Assembly (NCBI RefSeq): GCF_003534205.1
Contig: NZ_CP011102.1
Span: forward strand, 880,036-944,035
From: Listeria weihenstephanensis
GTDB lineage: Bacteria; Bacillota; Bacilli; Lactobacillales; Listeriaceae
Reading direction: 5' to 3'
Length of the DNA stretch: 64,000 nt
Positions 1 to 9,614 of the stretch are shown here, in pieces. Each line of letters starts with the position of its first letter. Positions within the stretch are counted from its first letter, which is position 1. The notes under the pieces are model-generated. The model had not been told where the DNA came from. It did not search any database and saw only the letters and a program-made list of their open reading frames with translations. The translations under genes and the position numbers were made by a program.

Positions 1-1
1 C

Positions 2-2455
2 TTACTTGTGGCCGCGGCGATTTCGCTATATTTGGCGGTTACGACGGGTTATGGCTATCCGAAAGTCATCGTTATTTTGGCAATCGTGGTGCTGAATATG
101 GTGCTGGGAATTTACCAGGAGAATAATGCGGAGCGGGCGCTTGAGGCGCTTCAGAATATGAATGCGCACATGACGCTGGTTATTCGGGATGGTGTGAAGC
201 AGGAAATTGACGCGACGGAATTGGTGCCTGGCGATATTATTGAACTTGGTGCGGGGGACATGATTCCAGCGGATGCGCGTATTATTGATAGTAGCAGTTT
301 ACAGGTCGAGGAGTCGGCGCTGACTGGTGAAAGTTTGCCGGTGGAGAAGGATGCGAATGCGATTGTGAGCGAGAAGTCGCCACTCGGGGATCGCTTTAAC
401 ATGCTATTTTCGGGATGTTTGGTGACGGGAGGTCGTGCGCGGGCCGTCGTTGTGGAAACGGGAATGCATACGGAAATGGGGAAAATTGCGAGCCTGATTA
501 ACGCGACGAAGAAAACCGAGACGCCTCTGCAAAAACGCTTGAAGGAACTTGCGAAACGCTTGAGTATTGTGGCGCTTGTCGCTGGTGTGCTTGTGTTCGG
601 TATCGGATTATGGCACGGGGAAACGATGATTGAGATGCTAATGATTGCGGTATCGCTTGCGGTTGCGGCGGTTCCAGAGACGCTTCCTGTCATTGTGACG
701 ATTACGCTTGCTTATGGCGTGCAGAATATGGTGAAGAAAAACACGATTATTAGACGAATTCCTGCTGTGGAAACGATTGGGAACACGTCGGTGATTTGTT
801 CGGATAAGACGGGAACATTGACGCAGAACAAGATGCGAATTCAGCAGATTTGGTCGGTGGGTATGACGCCAAGTGCGGTGGAAGAAACGTTCCATGAGCA
901 GGAAAATGACTTGCTGGAAATGCTGAGTTTGTCGAATAACGCGACGATAGAAGTGACGGACGGCGTGGAGAACATTATTGGGGACCCGACGGAATCTTCT
1001 ATTATTAGGTTGCTAAATGAAAAAGGCCTAACAAAAAAGGAATTGGAGCAGAAATCTCCACGGGTATTTGAATTGCCGTTTGATTCGGGACGGAAGCTGA
1101 TGACGACGATTCATGAAGTAGACGGCGGATTCCTAGCGATTACAAAAGGTGCATTTGATCGGATCCCCGTTACTTTTACGGATGAATTATTAGAGCAAGC
1201 TCGCGATATTCATGATCGTTTTGCTGAGAAAGCGTTACGCGTGATTTCGGTTGCATATAAACGCTACACTGAGATGCCAGAGGATTTGACGGCAGAGGCG
1301 CTGGAGCATGATTTAACTTTTGCGGGGATGGTTGGGATGATTGATCCACCACGACCTGAGAGTAAGCGCGCGGTTTCGGAGGCAAAGAAAGCGGGAATAA
1401 AGACAGTCATGATTACGGGCGACCACATTGTGACAGCTTCTGCGATCGCCAAAGAAATCGGAATTTTGGAAGACGGCGACAAATCAATTACCGGCGCGGA
1501 ACTTGCCGACATGTCGCAGGAGGAACTAGAACGCACGGTTCGCGATTATGCAGTATATGCACGTGTGAGCCCTGAGGATAAAATTCGAATCGTCCAAGCC
1601 TGGCAGAAAAATGGGGAAGTCGTGACGATGACCGGAGATGGTGTCAACGATGCGCCAGCTCTAAAAGCTGCTGATGTCGGCGCTGCAATGGGAATTACAG
1701 GTACGGATGTATCGAAAAATGCTGCCGATATGGTTATTACGGATGATAATTTTGCGACAATTGTTGACGCAGTCTCAGAAGGTAGAACGGCGTATGAGAA
1801 TATTCGCAAAACGATTTATTTTTTGCTTAGCACGAACTTCTCGCAGATTTTCATTATGTTCATTGCGATTACACTCGGTTGGGGCGCGCCAGTTGTAGCG
1901 GTTCAGTTGCTTCTAATTAACGTGGTCGCCGATGGGATTCCTGGTTTTTGCTTAAGCCGTGAAAAAGCCGATGCCAATGTGATGGATCGCCCGCCGATGA
2001 AGAAAAACAGTGGTATTTTTGCGAACGGACTGGGTGCAAAAGTGGCAACACAGGCTGTCGTGTTTACCATTGTGACGTTAGTTGGTTTTTATATTGGGAA
2101 ATTTGTCGATATCAACCAAAGCGTGAGTGCAAGTGATGAAGTTGGAATGACAATGGCGTTCGTCATTTTGGCATGGTCCTCCGTATCACATATTTTTAAC
2201 GTTCGGAGCGACGAATCGATTTTCAAAATTGGTTTTTTATCTAACAAGCCGCTATTCTTTAGTGCGATGCTATCGATGGTTATCATTTTGCTGATGGTTA
2301 TTATTCCGCCAGTTGCGAACATGTTCTATCTCGTGCCACTTAGCCTGACGCACTGGTTACTCGCATTTGGCTTATCTATTTTCCCATTAATCTTTGTAGA
2401 AGTTCAAAAAGCTATAAAAAATAGAAAACAAAAAGGAGACGAAAAATATGCGTAA
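2..2455 (+). CDS. P-type cation-transporting ATPase (P2 type), 5'-truncated by window edge
   Basis: Membrane pump that couples ATP hydrolysis to cation export. The visible reading frame is open from base 2, so the true start lies outside the window; the GTG at 8 is only an internal codon. Visible marks are the actuator TGES loop, the phosphorylation motif SDKTGTLT (Asp about residue 266 counting from base 8), and the hinge [13 protein letters not shown]. The helix-4 motif is PETLP, where calcium pumps usually read PEGLP, so the ion is uncertain. A C-terminal cation-ATPase membrane domain follows. Its stop overlaps the next gene by 8 bases, suggesting translational coupling. Family call firm; substrate (Ca2+ or another cation) is inference. 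Confidence 0.9.
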   Translation, partial: LLVAAAISLYLAVTTGYGYPKVIVILAIVVLNMVLGIYQENNAERALEALQNMNAHMTLVIRDGVKQEIDATELVPGDIIELGAGDMIPADARIIDSSSLQVEESALTGESLPVEKDANAIVSEKSPLGDRFNMLFSGCLVTGGRARAVVVETGMHTEMGKIASLINATKKTETPLQKRLKELAKRLSIVALVAGVLVFGIGLWHGETMIEMLMIAVSLAVAAVPETLPVIVTITLAYGVQNMVKKNTIIRRIPAVETIGNTSVICSDKTGTLTQNKMRIQQIWSVGMTPSAVEETFHEQENDLLEMLSLSNNATIEVTDGVENIIGDPTESSIIRLLNEKGLTKKELEQKSPRVFELPFDSGRKLMTTIHEVDGGFLAITKGAFDRIPVTFTDELLEQARDIHDRFAEKALRVISVAYKRYTEMPEDLTAEALEHDLTFAGMVGMIDPPRPESKRAVSEAKKAGIKTVMITGDHIVTASAIAKEIGILEDGDKSITGAELADMSQEELERTVRDYAVYARVSPEDKIRIVQAWQKNGEVVTMTGDGVNDAPALKAADVGAAMGITGTDVSKNAADMVITDDNFATIVDAVSEGRTAYENIRKTIYFLLSTNFSQIFIMFIAITLGWGAPVVAVQLLLINVVADGIPGFCLSREKADANVMDRPPMKKNSGIFANGLGAKVATQAVVFTIVTLVGFYIGKFVDINQSVSASDEVGMTMAFVILAWSSVSHIFNVRSDESIFKIGFLSNKPLFFSAMLSMVIILLMVIIPPVANMFYLVPLSLTHWLLAFGLSIFPLIFVEVQKAIKNRKQKGDEKYA

Positions 2456-3389
2456 AGACAATCAAAAAGTTATTTTAGTAGGTGCCGGAGATGTAGGTGC
2501 GAGCTATGCTTTCGCGTTAACTTCTCAAAATATTGCTCGTGAAATTGGTATTATCGACTTAAACGTAGGCAAAAAAACAGGTGACGCGCTTGATTTATCT
2601 CATGGTTTGGCATATACGTCTCCCAAAAAAATCTATGTCGCAAGCTACGATGACTGTTCCGATGCAGACCTAGTTGTCATTACAGCAGGTGCGGCCCAAG
2701 CGCCAGGCGAAACACGACTCGACCTCATCGGCAAAAACTTGAAAATAACGAAAGCAATTGTGGATAGCGTGATGGCAAGTGGTTTTGACGGTCTATTCCT
2801 AGTTGCGACAAATCCAGTAGACGTTTTGACATACGCCGTTTGGAAATATTCTGGCTTACCAAAACATCGCGTTATTGGTTCCGGAACATCGCTTGATAGC
2901 GCCCGTTTCCAGCAAGCCCTCGCCGAACTTGTTGGCGTCGACGCTCGTGATGTGCAAGCCTACACGCTTGGCGAACACGGCGACAGTCAATTCCCAGTTT
3001 GGTCGCATGCCAATATCGGCGGTTTGCAGATCAAAGAATGGAGGCGAGACCATCCAGAAATCACCGATGCGGTTTTGGACGAGCTATTCCACAAAGTACG
3101 GGACGCCGCTTACGAAATCATCGAGCACAAAGGTTCGACATATTACGGAATCGCGATTTCTCTCGCCCGCATTACGAAAGCCATTTTTGACGATGAAAAT
3201 GCGATTTTACCTCTTTCCGTTTATCTAGATGGGCAATATGGTCATAAAGATGTATACATTGGCTCTACAGCTGTCATCAACCGCGAAGGAATTAAGTTCA
3301 TCATTGAAATGCCGCTGAATGAAAAAGAACAGGGCGATATGGACAAATCAGTTGGTGAAATCAAAGCAATGATGAAAGATTTCTTCTAA
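2448..3389 (+). CDS. ldh: L-lactate dehydrogenase (313 aa)
   Basis: Reduces pyruvate to L-lactate with NADH in the cytoplasm. The Rossmann motif GAGDVG is at residues 12-17. Q84 in the AAQAPGETR loop is the residue that selects lactate over malate in this family (Gln102 in classical numbering); R90 and the catalytic H177 in GEHGDS are present. Length is normal. The ribosome-binding site AAAAGGAG lies inside the end of the ATPase gene, and the ATG overlaps that gene by 8 bases, so the two are probably co-transcribed. Listeria usually carry more than one ldh; this ATPase-linked copy may be the secondary one, which is inference. Confidence 0.93.
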   Translation: MRKDNQKVILVGAGDVGASYAFALTSQNIAREIGIIDLNVGKKTGDALDLSHGLAYTSPKKIYVASYDDCSDADLVVITAGAAQAPGETRLDLIGKNLKITKAIVDSVMASGFDGLFLVATNPVDVLTYAVWKYSGLPKHRVIGSGTSLDSARFQQALAELVGVDARDVQAYTLGEHGDSQFPVWSHANIGGLQIKEWRRDHPEITDAVLDELFHKVRDAAYEIIEHKGSTYYGIAISLARITKAIFDDENAILPLSVYLDGQYGHKDVYIGSTAVINREGIKFIIEMPLNEKEQGDMDKSVGEIKAMMKDFF

Positions 3390-3401
3390 AATAGGTATAT
3401 A

Positions 3402-3443
3402 AGCGCGTCAAGAAAAGCATACCAATGTATTTCTTGACGCGCT
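3402..3443 (+). terminator. 14-bp perfect inverted repeat after ldh
   Basis: AGCGCGTCAAGAAA (3402-3415) pairs perfectly with 3430-3443 across a 14-base loop. There is no clear T-run after it, so it may act as a weak terminator or an RNA-stabilising hairpin between ldh and the permease gene. Confidence 0.5.
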
Positions 3444-3467
3444 AAATTTAATCGGGGGCTACAGCAT

Positions 3468-4577
3468 ATGGAGAAAAAACAAGAAATACCAGAGAAAAAG
3501 GGCTTAGAACGAGAAAAGCGTTTTTTGATCCGATTTTTATATATTGCAAGTATTATCGCTATTATCTTTCTATTTTTAAAATATGTACTTCCGCTCACCT
3601 ATCCATTTCTAATTGGCTTTGGCCTAGCTTGGATGTGTATGCCACTTTCAAGGCTCTTAGCGCGTAAAATAAAATGGGGTGGCCGCAATATTTGGGGTTT
3701 AGCTGTCATGCTGATTTTTTACGCAGTTCTAAGTGCACTGCTCATTCTCGGTCTACTGGAGCTTTTCAAATTGCTCAGCAGCTCGATTGGCAGTATTCCA
3801 GGTCATTACCAAAATGATGTGTTACCAGCATTGCAAAAAATAGAAGATTGGGGCGCTGACTGGATCGATAACATTGCGCCAGATCTCATCGGACAGTATT
3901 ACGATGTTTTCAACGCCGTCATTGCCAAAATTGGTAGTTTTGCTTTGTCGCTATCAGGCAGTATTGCTAGTTGGATTGGCTCTGTGACACTATCTCTACC
4001 AAGTATTTTCATCTTCTTTTCATTCAGCATGTTGTTCTCCTTCTTTATCGTTTGGGATTTTGATAAAGTCGGCGCATTTATCCGAAAACAACTGCCAGAT
4101 AACGTGAATGAAACCGTTCAAAATGTGCATAAACACTTTAAAACAACGACTGTCGAATACTTGAAAGCCTATCTTATTATCGCGGGGATAACCTGTGTGG
4201 AGTTCTTTATCGGCCTCACGATCCTTGGTGTCCCTAATGCGATTTGGATTGCACTCGGCATTTCTGTATTCGATATGATCCCCGTATTTGGAACAGGCGG
4301 GATCATGATTCCATGGATTCTAATCGTGCTTATCAACGGAAACATGAGTTTTGCGATCGAACTCCTTATTCTCTACGCTGTAATTACCGTGATCCGAAAT
4401 ATCATCGAGCCGAAAATCCTCGGTACAAAATTAGGTCTTAATCCAGTTGTAGCCTTATTCACACTCTACATTGGCTTACAGCTATTTGGTATTGTTGGCC
4501 TGATTCTCGCGCCAATTATCACGGTTATCGTAAAAGATCTACACGATGCTGGCAAGTTTAAAATTTGGAGATACTAG
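3468..4577 (+). CDS. AI-2E family (YtvI/UPF0118) membrane permease
   Basis: A 369-residue polytopic membrane protein. After a charged N-terminus it has an early pair of helices, a soluble stretch (about residues 100-150), and five or so C-terminal helices, the layout of the AI-2E transporter family (PF01594). The C-terminal GLNPVVALFTLYIG and FGIVGLILAP segments are typical of that family. Members have been linked to autoinducer-2 export, Na+/H+ exchange and sporulation (YtvI), so the substrate here is unknown. Start ATG is preceded by GGGGG. It stands alone between a hairpin and the cardiolipin synthase gene. Confidence 0.85.
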   Translation: MEKKQEIPEKKGLEREKRFLIRFLYIASIIAIIFLFLKYVLPLTYPFLIGFGLAWMCMPLSRLLARKIKWGGRNIWGLAVMLIFYAVLSALLILGLLELFKLLSSSIGSIPGHYQNDVLPALQKIEDWGADWIDNIAPDLIGQYYDVFNAVIAKIGSFALSLSGSIASWIGSVTLSLPSIFIFFSFSMLFSFFIVWDFDKVGAFIRKQLPDNVNETVQNVHKHFKTTTVEYLKAYLIIAGITCVEFFIGLTILGVPNAIWIALGISVFDMIPVFGTGGIMIPWILIVLINGNMSFAIELLILYAVITVIRNIIEPKILGTKLGLNPVVALFTLYIGLQLFGIVGLILAPIITVIVKDLHDAGKFKIWRY

Positions 4578-4683
4578 TAAACGATGCTCATACTACAGAA
4601 TGTAGCGACACTTGGGATAGAAGAGGACAAAACCCCCATTTCCATGTATAATTAGGACAGAAATAAGAAAAGGGAGCTATCAT

Positions 4684-6207
4684 ATGCAGAAATTAATTCA
4701 ATTTATCGTTATGTTGGTCGTGTTTGCTCTAGTTGGCTTTTTCCTTTACACGTGGTCAGGTGCGATTCTTACCTACTCAGCCATTATAGGGGAATTCATG
4801 GCAGTCGTTATTGCAGTTCGTCTACTTCTCTGGGATCAGCGTAATACTACATCAAAAATCGCATGGTTGGCCGCGGTTTTTGTCCTGCCAGTTTTCGGCG
4901 TCATTTTATATTTATTCTTTGGCAGAAACCCACAAAATCGGATTTTTACGACGAACCAGGTGCACGAAAAAGAAAAATTAATCGAGGCAATACATAATTT
5001 GCCTATCCAACAATCCGAGAAAGAACTACCAGAACTATCAAAAAGTTTGTATGCATTAACCGATATTCGGCCGATAAACGGTAATAAAGTAACCGTCTTA
5101 ACCAATGGATCAGAAACATTTCCCGCCATTTTAGCAGCATTGCGAACAGCTACAGATCACATTCACATTCAATATTACATTTATCGCCAAGACGAGATAT
5201 CTACTGAAATTCGCGATATTTTGATTGAAAAAGCGAAGGCTGGAGTCACCGTTCGTTTTATGTATGATGGCATGGGCTCAGCGCACCTGAAAGAGGCATT
5301 TTTAGAGCCTTTAAAACAAGCCGGTGCCACAGTTTACGCTTATGATCCCGTTCGTTCCATCTGGATTGCGCGCACAGCCAACCTCCGAAATCACCGCAAA
5401 ATGATCATTATTGATAGCAAAATTGGTTTTACCGGAGGACTTAATGTAGGGGAAGAATATCGTAGCAATACGCCAGATTTCGAGGTGTGGCGCGATACAC
5501 ACATGAAAATCGAAGGAACTGGTGTGCTTGAGTTGCAAGAGTCCTTCCTTTTCGATTGGGTTTACATGGAAAATCGAGCTGGTGCATCCGACGAGTTCAT
5601 TAGTGAAGCGGGGATTGCACGTTATCTAAGCGCCAAGCCAGTTGATGACGCCGATGATTGGGTGCAAATCGTGTATGGTGGCCCCTATGATAAAGAGAAG
5701 TGGGTTCGTGATTCGATGCTTGATCTCATGGATTCAGCGAAGAAATCGGTCTGGATTGCGAGTCCCTACTTTGTCCCTGATGAAGAATCCCTTGCCGTTA
5801 TCCGTCGCGTATCAATGAGTGGCATAGATGTCCGTGTCATTGTTCCAGGTAAAGGTGACCGCGGCGTTTCCTTCCACGGAAGCAATGCCTATATCCAAAC
5901 GATGATTGACGCTGGTGCAAAAATGTATTCCTACCGTGACGATTCATTCATCCATGCAAAAGTGATGCTGGTAGACGGAGAGCGAGCAGCCGTCGGAACC
6001 GCGAATTTTGATATCCGTAGTTTCCGCCTCAATCACGAACTAATGGTATTTCTATATAATCGCAGCGATGCAGTTGTGCAATTAGAACGAGATTTCAATG
6101 CCGATTTCTTAGAAAGCCACCTATTTACAGAAGCGGACATGAAAGCAAAATCAAGAACGCAAAGAATGAAGGAAACACTAGCAAGCTTGTTATCACCAAT
6201 ATTATAA
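4684..6207 (+). CDS. cls: Cardiolipin synthase (two-HKD phospholipase D family)
   Basis: Condenses two phosphatidylglycerol molecules into cardiolipin and glycerol at the cytoplasmic membrane. At 507 residues it has the usual bacterial Cls length: two N-terminal membrane helices (about 5-70), then two phospholipase-D domains. Both catalytic HKD motifs are intact, the first at H237/K239/D244 and the second at H424/K426/D431, each followed by the GG or GTANFD signature. Start ATG has the site AAAAGGGAG upstream. A strong terminator follows. The gene appears monocistronic. Confidence 0.95.
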   Translation: MQKLIQFIVMLVVFALVGFFLYTWSGAILTYSAIIGEFMAVVIAVRLLLWDQRNTTSKIAWLAAVFVLPVFGVILYLFFGRNPQNRIFTTNQVHEKEKLIEAIHNLPIQQSEKELPELSKSLYALTDIRPINGNKVTVLTNGSETFPAILAALRTATDHIHIQYYIYRQDEISTEIRDILIEKAKAGVTVRFMYDGMGSAHLKEAFLEPLKQAGATVYAYDPVRSIWIARTANLRNHRKMIIIDSKIGFTGGLNVGEEYRSNTPDFEVWRDTHMKIEGTGVLELQESFLFDWVYMENRAGASDEFISEAGIARYLSAKPVDDADDWVQIVYGGPYDKEKWVRDSMLDLMDSAKKSVWIASPYFVPDEESLAVIRRVSMSGIDVRVIVPGKGDRGVSFHGSNAYIQTMIDAGAKMYSYRDDSFIHAKVMLVDGERAAVGTANFDIRSFRLNHELMVFLYNRSDAVVQLERDFNADFLESHLFTEADMKAKSRTQRMKETLASLLSPIL

Positions 6208-6213
6208 AGCGAA

Positions 6214-6260
6214 GTTGTCGACCGTATGCAGTGAAAACTAGATCGGTCGGCAACTTTTTT
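6214..6260 (+). terminator. Rho-independent terminator of cls
   Basis: GTTGTCGACCG (6214-6224) pairs with CGGTCGGCAAC (6244-6254) with one G-T wobble, then TTTTTT. Confidence 0.88.
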
Positions 6261-6336
6261 ATTGGCTTTGAATAAAAATAAAGAGATAATAACGGATATT
6301 GTATAATACCTCCAACAAAATAGGCTAATAAATGGA

Positions 6337-6365
6337 TGACTGTTAACCTTGTTGTGTGGTATAAT
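6337..6365 (+). promoter_or_regulatory. Candidate sigma-A promoter of the permease gene
   Basis: TGACTG (6337-6342), 17-base spacer, TATAAT (6360-6365). The -35 is a partial match. It would give a leader of about 140 bases before the gene at 6514. The rest of 6261-6513 is AT-rich and shows no gene. Confidence 0.5.
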
Positions 6366-6513
6366 GCTTTTGCCTACTAGTAAACTTTTACTTGCATTGA
6401 ATGAATAAAAATCAGTTTATTAAACTGCAATTATCAGATAGATGTAGTTTTTATTACTAGCAAGCATGCTTATTATGAGAAATATAGAAAAATAAAAAGC
6501 TGGAGGATACATA

Positions 6514-8010
6514 ATGACAACACAAGTGAAAAAATTAACATTGATAGGACTCATACTGATGATTTTCACATCCGTATTTGGTTTTGCAAACAGTCCGTCC
6601 GCGTTCTATCTCATGGGGTACGGGGCGATTCCGTGGTATATCTTCTCGGCGATTTGCTTCTTTATCCCTTACGCATTAATGATGGCCGAATACGGTTCCA
6701 CATATAAAAAAGAGGAGGGTGGAATATATTCGTGGATGAGCGATAGCGTTGGTCCGCGATTTGCTTTCATTGGAACATTTATGTGGTTTGCATCGTACGT
6801 TATTTGGATGGTAAGTACTTCCTCTAAAGTGTGGATTCCACTATCCACCTTCATTTTTGGCGCAGATAAAACACAAGAATGGCGTTTATTTTCATTATCA
6901 CCTACACAAACAGTTGGAATTTTAGCGATTGTTTGGATGATCGTGATTACTTATTTTGCATCGCGCGGTTTAAAGCAAATCTCGAAAGTAACGGCGATCG
7001 GGGGAATAGCGGTTACTGGACTTAACTTAGTATTACTGCTCGTAAGTGTGCTGATCATTATTTTAAACGGTGGAGAGTTCGCACAACCAATCACAGGATG
7101 GTCATCTTTTGTCGAGTCTCCCAATCCATCTTACGTGACACCACTTGCAACCCTTTCCTTCGTGGTATTCGCAATTTTTGCATACGGCGGAATTGAGGCT
7201 GTTGGCGGACTTGTCGACCAGACGAAGAATCCTGAGAAAAATTTTCCTAAAGGTGTTATCATCTCGGCGATTATTATCTCTGTCGGCTACGCGCTTGGAA
7301 TTTTCTTGTGGGGCGTAAGTGCCAATTGGATGCAAGTGCTGAGTGGCAAAACGACGAACCTTGGAAATATCACGTATGTCTTGATGTATAATCTCGGTTT
7401 CGAGCTTGGAAATGCATTTCACCTGAGCGTTGATACAGCAATGTCAATCGGAACTTGGTTTGCCCGGATTACTGGTTTGTCAATGTTCCTAGCATATACA
7501 GGTGCCTTCTTCACATTGATTTATTCACCTCTTAAAACATTGATTCAAGGAACACCGCCACAAATTTGGCCGAAAAAAATGACACAGATGAACAAAGCAA
7601 AAATGCCAGAATTTGCGATGTGGATGCAATGTTTAGCTGTTACAGTTATCATTCTACTCGCATCCTTTGGTGGTGACAATGCTTCAGCGTTCTACAATAA
7701 ACTAACATTGATGGCGAATGTATCGATGACACTGCCGTACCTATTTCTAGCATTTGCCTTCCCATTCTTTAAAGCGAAAGAAGGCTTGAATCGCGAATTT
7801 GTGATTTATAAAAAGAAATGGCAAACGTATCTTGGGACGGCAATCGTATTGATTGTAGTAGGTTTCGCTAATATTTTCACAATCATTAATCCATCACTCA
7901 CTGGCGATTATAGCAGTACAATTTGGATGATCGCTGGTCCAGTGGTATTTGCATTGGTAGCGTATCTACTGTATGAAACATATTTGAACAAAATGAAGCA
8001 AGGAAAATAA
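6514..8010 (+). CDS. APC-superfamily amino-acid transporter, YjeM-like
   Basis: A 498-residue amino-acid/polyamine/organocation permease with about 12 to 13 membrane helices. The first helix carries the GFANSPSAF segment, the place where APC carriers bind substrate backbone, and helix 6 has FAYGGIEAVGG, also typical. Overall it resembles the glutamate/GABA-family YjeM transporters rather than GadC. Start ATG is preceded by GGAGG with normal spacing. No decarboxylase gene lies beside it, so a role in amino-acid-dependent acid resistance is only a possibility. Confidence 0.82.
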   Translation: MTTQVKKLTLIGLILMIFTSVFGFANSPSAFYLMGYGAIPWYIFSAICFFIPYALMMAEYGSTYKKEEGGIYSWMSDSVGPRFAFIGTFMWFASYVIWMVSTSSKVWIPLSTFIFGADKTQEWRLFSLSPTQTVGILAIVWMIVITYFASRGLKQISKVTAIGGIAVTGLNLVLLLVSVLIIILNGGEFAQPITGWSSFVESPNPSYVTPLATLSFVVFAIFAYGGIEAVGGLVDQTKNPEKNFPKGVIISAIIISVGYALGIFLWGVSANWMQVLSGKTTNLGNITYVLMYNLGFELGNAFHLSVDTAMSIGTWFARITGLSMFLAYTGAFFTLIYSPLKTLIQGTPPQIWPKKMTQMNKAKMPEFAMWMQCLAVTVIILLASFGGDNASAFYNKLTLMANVSMTLPYLFLAFAFPFFKAKEGLNREFVIYKKKWQTYLGTAIVLIVVGFANIFTIINPSLTGDYSSTIWMIAGPVVFALVAYLLYETYLNKMKQGK

Positions 8011-8016
8011 ATCACG

Positions 8017-8052
8017 AAACTGTAGGTTTCTTCTGGGGCTTGCAGTTTTTTT
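8017..8052 (+). terminator. Terminator after the YjeM-like gene
   Basis: AAACTGTAGG (8017-8026) pairs with CTTGCAGTTT (8039-8048) using G-T pairs, followed by further T residues. Confidence 0.65.
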
Positions 8053-8115
8053 GCGAAGAAGAAAGGGGAACATCACTATTTAATTTTTTCGTTGGCTAAT
8101 TCATACATTATTTGT

Positions 8116-8121
8116 TATAAT
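8116..8121 (+). promoter_or_regulatory. -10 box of the small coiled-coil gene
   Basis: TATAAT preceded by TTGT. A weak -35 (TTGGCT) lies 18 bases upstream. Confidence 0.5.
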
Positions 8122-8148
8122 TAAAAAGCACGATAAAGATATAAAAAA

Positions 8149-8361
8149 ATGAAAACAAAGGATGGTGCTATTGATATGCAATCACGGGATGCATTGAAAG
8201 ATGGCGAGAAAGACACAGTTTGGGCGGAGTGCTCAGAAGCATTTCAAATAATTATCGATCGCATGCGAGCACAGACGGAAGAACAGCAACAAAGACTCCA
8301 ACAAACAATCGATATGTTCAAAGAAAGACAAAGAGAGTTGCAAGAAGAAATGGATAAGTAA
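8149..8361 (+). CDS. Small charged coiled-coil protein, unknown function
   Basis: I do not recognise this protein. It is 70 residues if it starts at the ATG at 8149, or 61 if it starts at the ATG at 8176, which has a GGATGG-type site upstream; neither start is strongly marked. The C-terminal half is a run of Glu, Gln and Arg with heptad spacing, predicting a single coiled coil and no membrane segment. It has its own -10 box and a perfect bidirectional terminator, so it is a self-contained transcription unit. Confidence 0.65.
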   Translation: MKTKDGAIDMQSRDALKDGEKDTVWAECSEAFQIIIDRMRAQTEEQQQRLQQTIDMFKERQRELQEEMDK

Positions 8362-8377
8362 TCCAAACATAAATCGC

Positions 8378-8409
8378 AAAAAAGCTAGGGAAATTTCCCT
8401 AGCTTTTTT
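8378..8409. terminator. Perfect bidirectional terminator
   Basis: AAAAAAGCTAGGGAAA (8378-8393) is immediately followed by its exact reverse complement (8394-8409). The A-run and T-run make it work in either direction. Confidence 0.9.
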
Positions 8410-8442
8410 AATACTAATATTTAATCTGAATTATCCGCTGAG

Positions 8443-8589
8443 ATGACTGTATTTTTGCCAGATTGGAAGTCTTTATTAGAAAAATTAGCGATAACTCACA
8501 AAGTAGAGCCAATTCCATTTTTTGAACAAGTCGATCTTTATCTAGCACTTCAAAATGAGATATCTCGTGGCTATGTGACACTAATTTGA
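8443..8589 (+). other. Short open frame, possible gene remnant (48 codons)
   Basis: An ATG at 8443 opens 48 codons ending in TGA at 8587-8589. The peptide (begins MTVFLPDWKSLLEKL, ends EISRGYVTLI) has protein-like composition but no ribosome-binding site, and the frame is open for a few codons upstream of the ATG. It may be the tail of a decayed gene. Function not recognised. Confidence 0.25.
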
Positions 8590-8595
8590 CAAGCG

Positions 8596-8621
8596 ATCAT
8601 TATTTCCCGGGAAATAATGAT
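8596..8621. promoter_or_regulatory. Perfect 26-bp palindrome at the phzF promoter
   Basis: The half-site ATCATTATTTCCC (8596-8608) is followed directly by its exact complement GGGAAATAATGAT. The last base is also the first base of the -10 box TATAAT (8621-8626), 24 bases before the start codon. A palindrome in this position is what an operator for a dimeric regulator looks like. It occupies the usual -35 position, for which no good hexamer is present. Confidence 0.7.
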
Positions 8622-8644
8622 ATAATTTAAAGAAAAGGAGTGCG

Positions 8645-9529
8645 ATGAGGATGCAAGTTCACCATTATGACGCTTTTAGTGATGTGCCACATATGGGAAA
8701 TCCAGCGGGAGTTATGCTAGAAAGTGACAAGTTATCAACAGAAGAAATGCAAGAAATTGCGAGGGCAATTGGTTTCAATGAAACAGCATTTACGATGAAA
8801 TCTGATGTTGCCGATATCAGATTGCGCTATTTTACGCCTGGACACGAAATGAATTTGTGTGGTCACGGAACGATGGCGGCGATTCATGCTTTAAATGATC
8901 AAGGCTTTTTGACTGGAAAAGACAAAATAAGGGTAGAGACTAAAGCAGGGATTTTGGATGTGAAGCTGGAACAGTTAGCCAGTAGGCATCTAAATATTAC
9001 GATGCAACAAGCGGCACCAAAATTTGAAGCATTCACAGGATCTGTTTCAAGATTAGCACAAGTGATTGGCTTAGTGGAGCAGGATATCGAGACAAAATGG
9101 CCGATTATGTATGGAAGTACTGGAACATGGACACTTCTAATCCCAATTAAAACGTTGGCTGCTTTTTCAAGAATGAAGCCAGCTACGAGTCAATTTCCAG
9201 ATGTGCTTGAACAAATGCCACGTGTATCGATTCATCCTTTTTGCATGGAAACAATAGATCCTAAGGCAACAATGCACGCGAGACATTTCTCATCTCCGTA
9301 TTCTGGAACTGTGGAGGATGCTGTGACTGGGACGGCATCTGGTGTGATGGGGGCTTATTATGCGGCAAATGTAGTAGCAAATCCGCAAGAAGAGCTACAT
9401 ATTGTGATTGAGCAGGGATTTGAAGTAGGTCGTGATGGTAGAGTCGGAGTTCACGTGCAAAAAGATGCCGTGGAGATATCAGGAACGGCTGTTTATGTAG
9501 CGGATATTGGCGTCTCTATCCAGCGTTAA
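8645..9529 (+). CDS. PhzF family isomerase/epimerase
   Basis: Member of the PhzF fold family (diaminopimelate-epimerase-like), about 294 residues. Visible family marks are the N-terminal YDAFSD start, GNPAGVML, the FNETAF segment carrying the catalytic Glu, GHGTMAAIHAL, and the C-terminal EDAVTGTASG. These enzymes isomerise or epimerise small acids; the substrate here is unknown. The site AAAGGAG is 4 bases from the ATG at 8645 and 10 bases from the ATG at 8651; family proteins usually begin at the second, so 8651 may be the real start. Expression is probably governed by the palindrome just upstream. Confidence 0.88.
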   Translation: MRMQVHHYDAFSDVPHMGNPAGVMLESDKLSTEEMQEIARAIGFNETAFTMKSDVADIRLRYFTPGHEMNLCGHGTMAAIHALNDQGFLTGKDKIRVETKAGILDVKLEQLASRHLNITMQQAAPKFEAFTGSVSRLAQVIGLVEQDIETKWPIMYGSTGTWTLLIPIKTLAAFSRMKPATSQFPDVLEQMPRVSIHPFCMETIDPKATMHARHFSSPYSGTVEDAVTGTASGVMGAYYAANVVANPQEELHIVIEQGFEVGRDGRVGVHVQKDAVEISGTAVYVADIGVSIQR

Positions 9530-9552
9530 AATAGGAGTAATCTCCCAAACTC

Positions 9553-9561
9553 TGCTATAAT
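9553..9561 (+). promoter_or_regulatory. Extended -10 promoter
   Basis: TGCTATAAT, an extended -10 element without a clear -35, about 55 bases before the membrane-protein gene. Confidence 0.55.
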
Positions 9562-9614
9562 GAAAAGAGCTAATTAGAACAATAAAAAATTTTATTAGAA
9601 TGGGGATGAAAACA

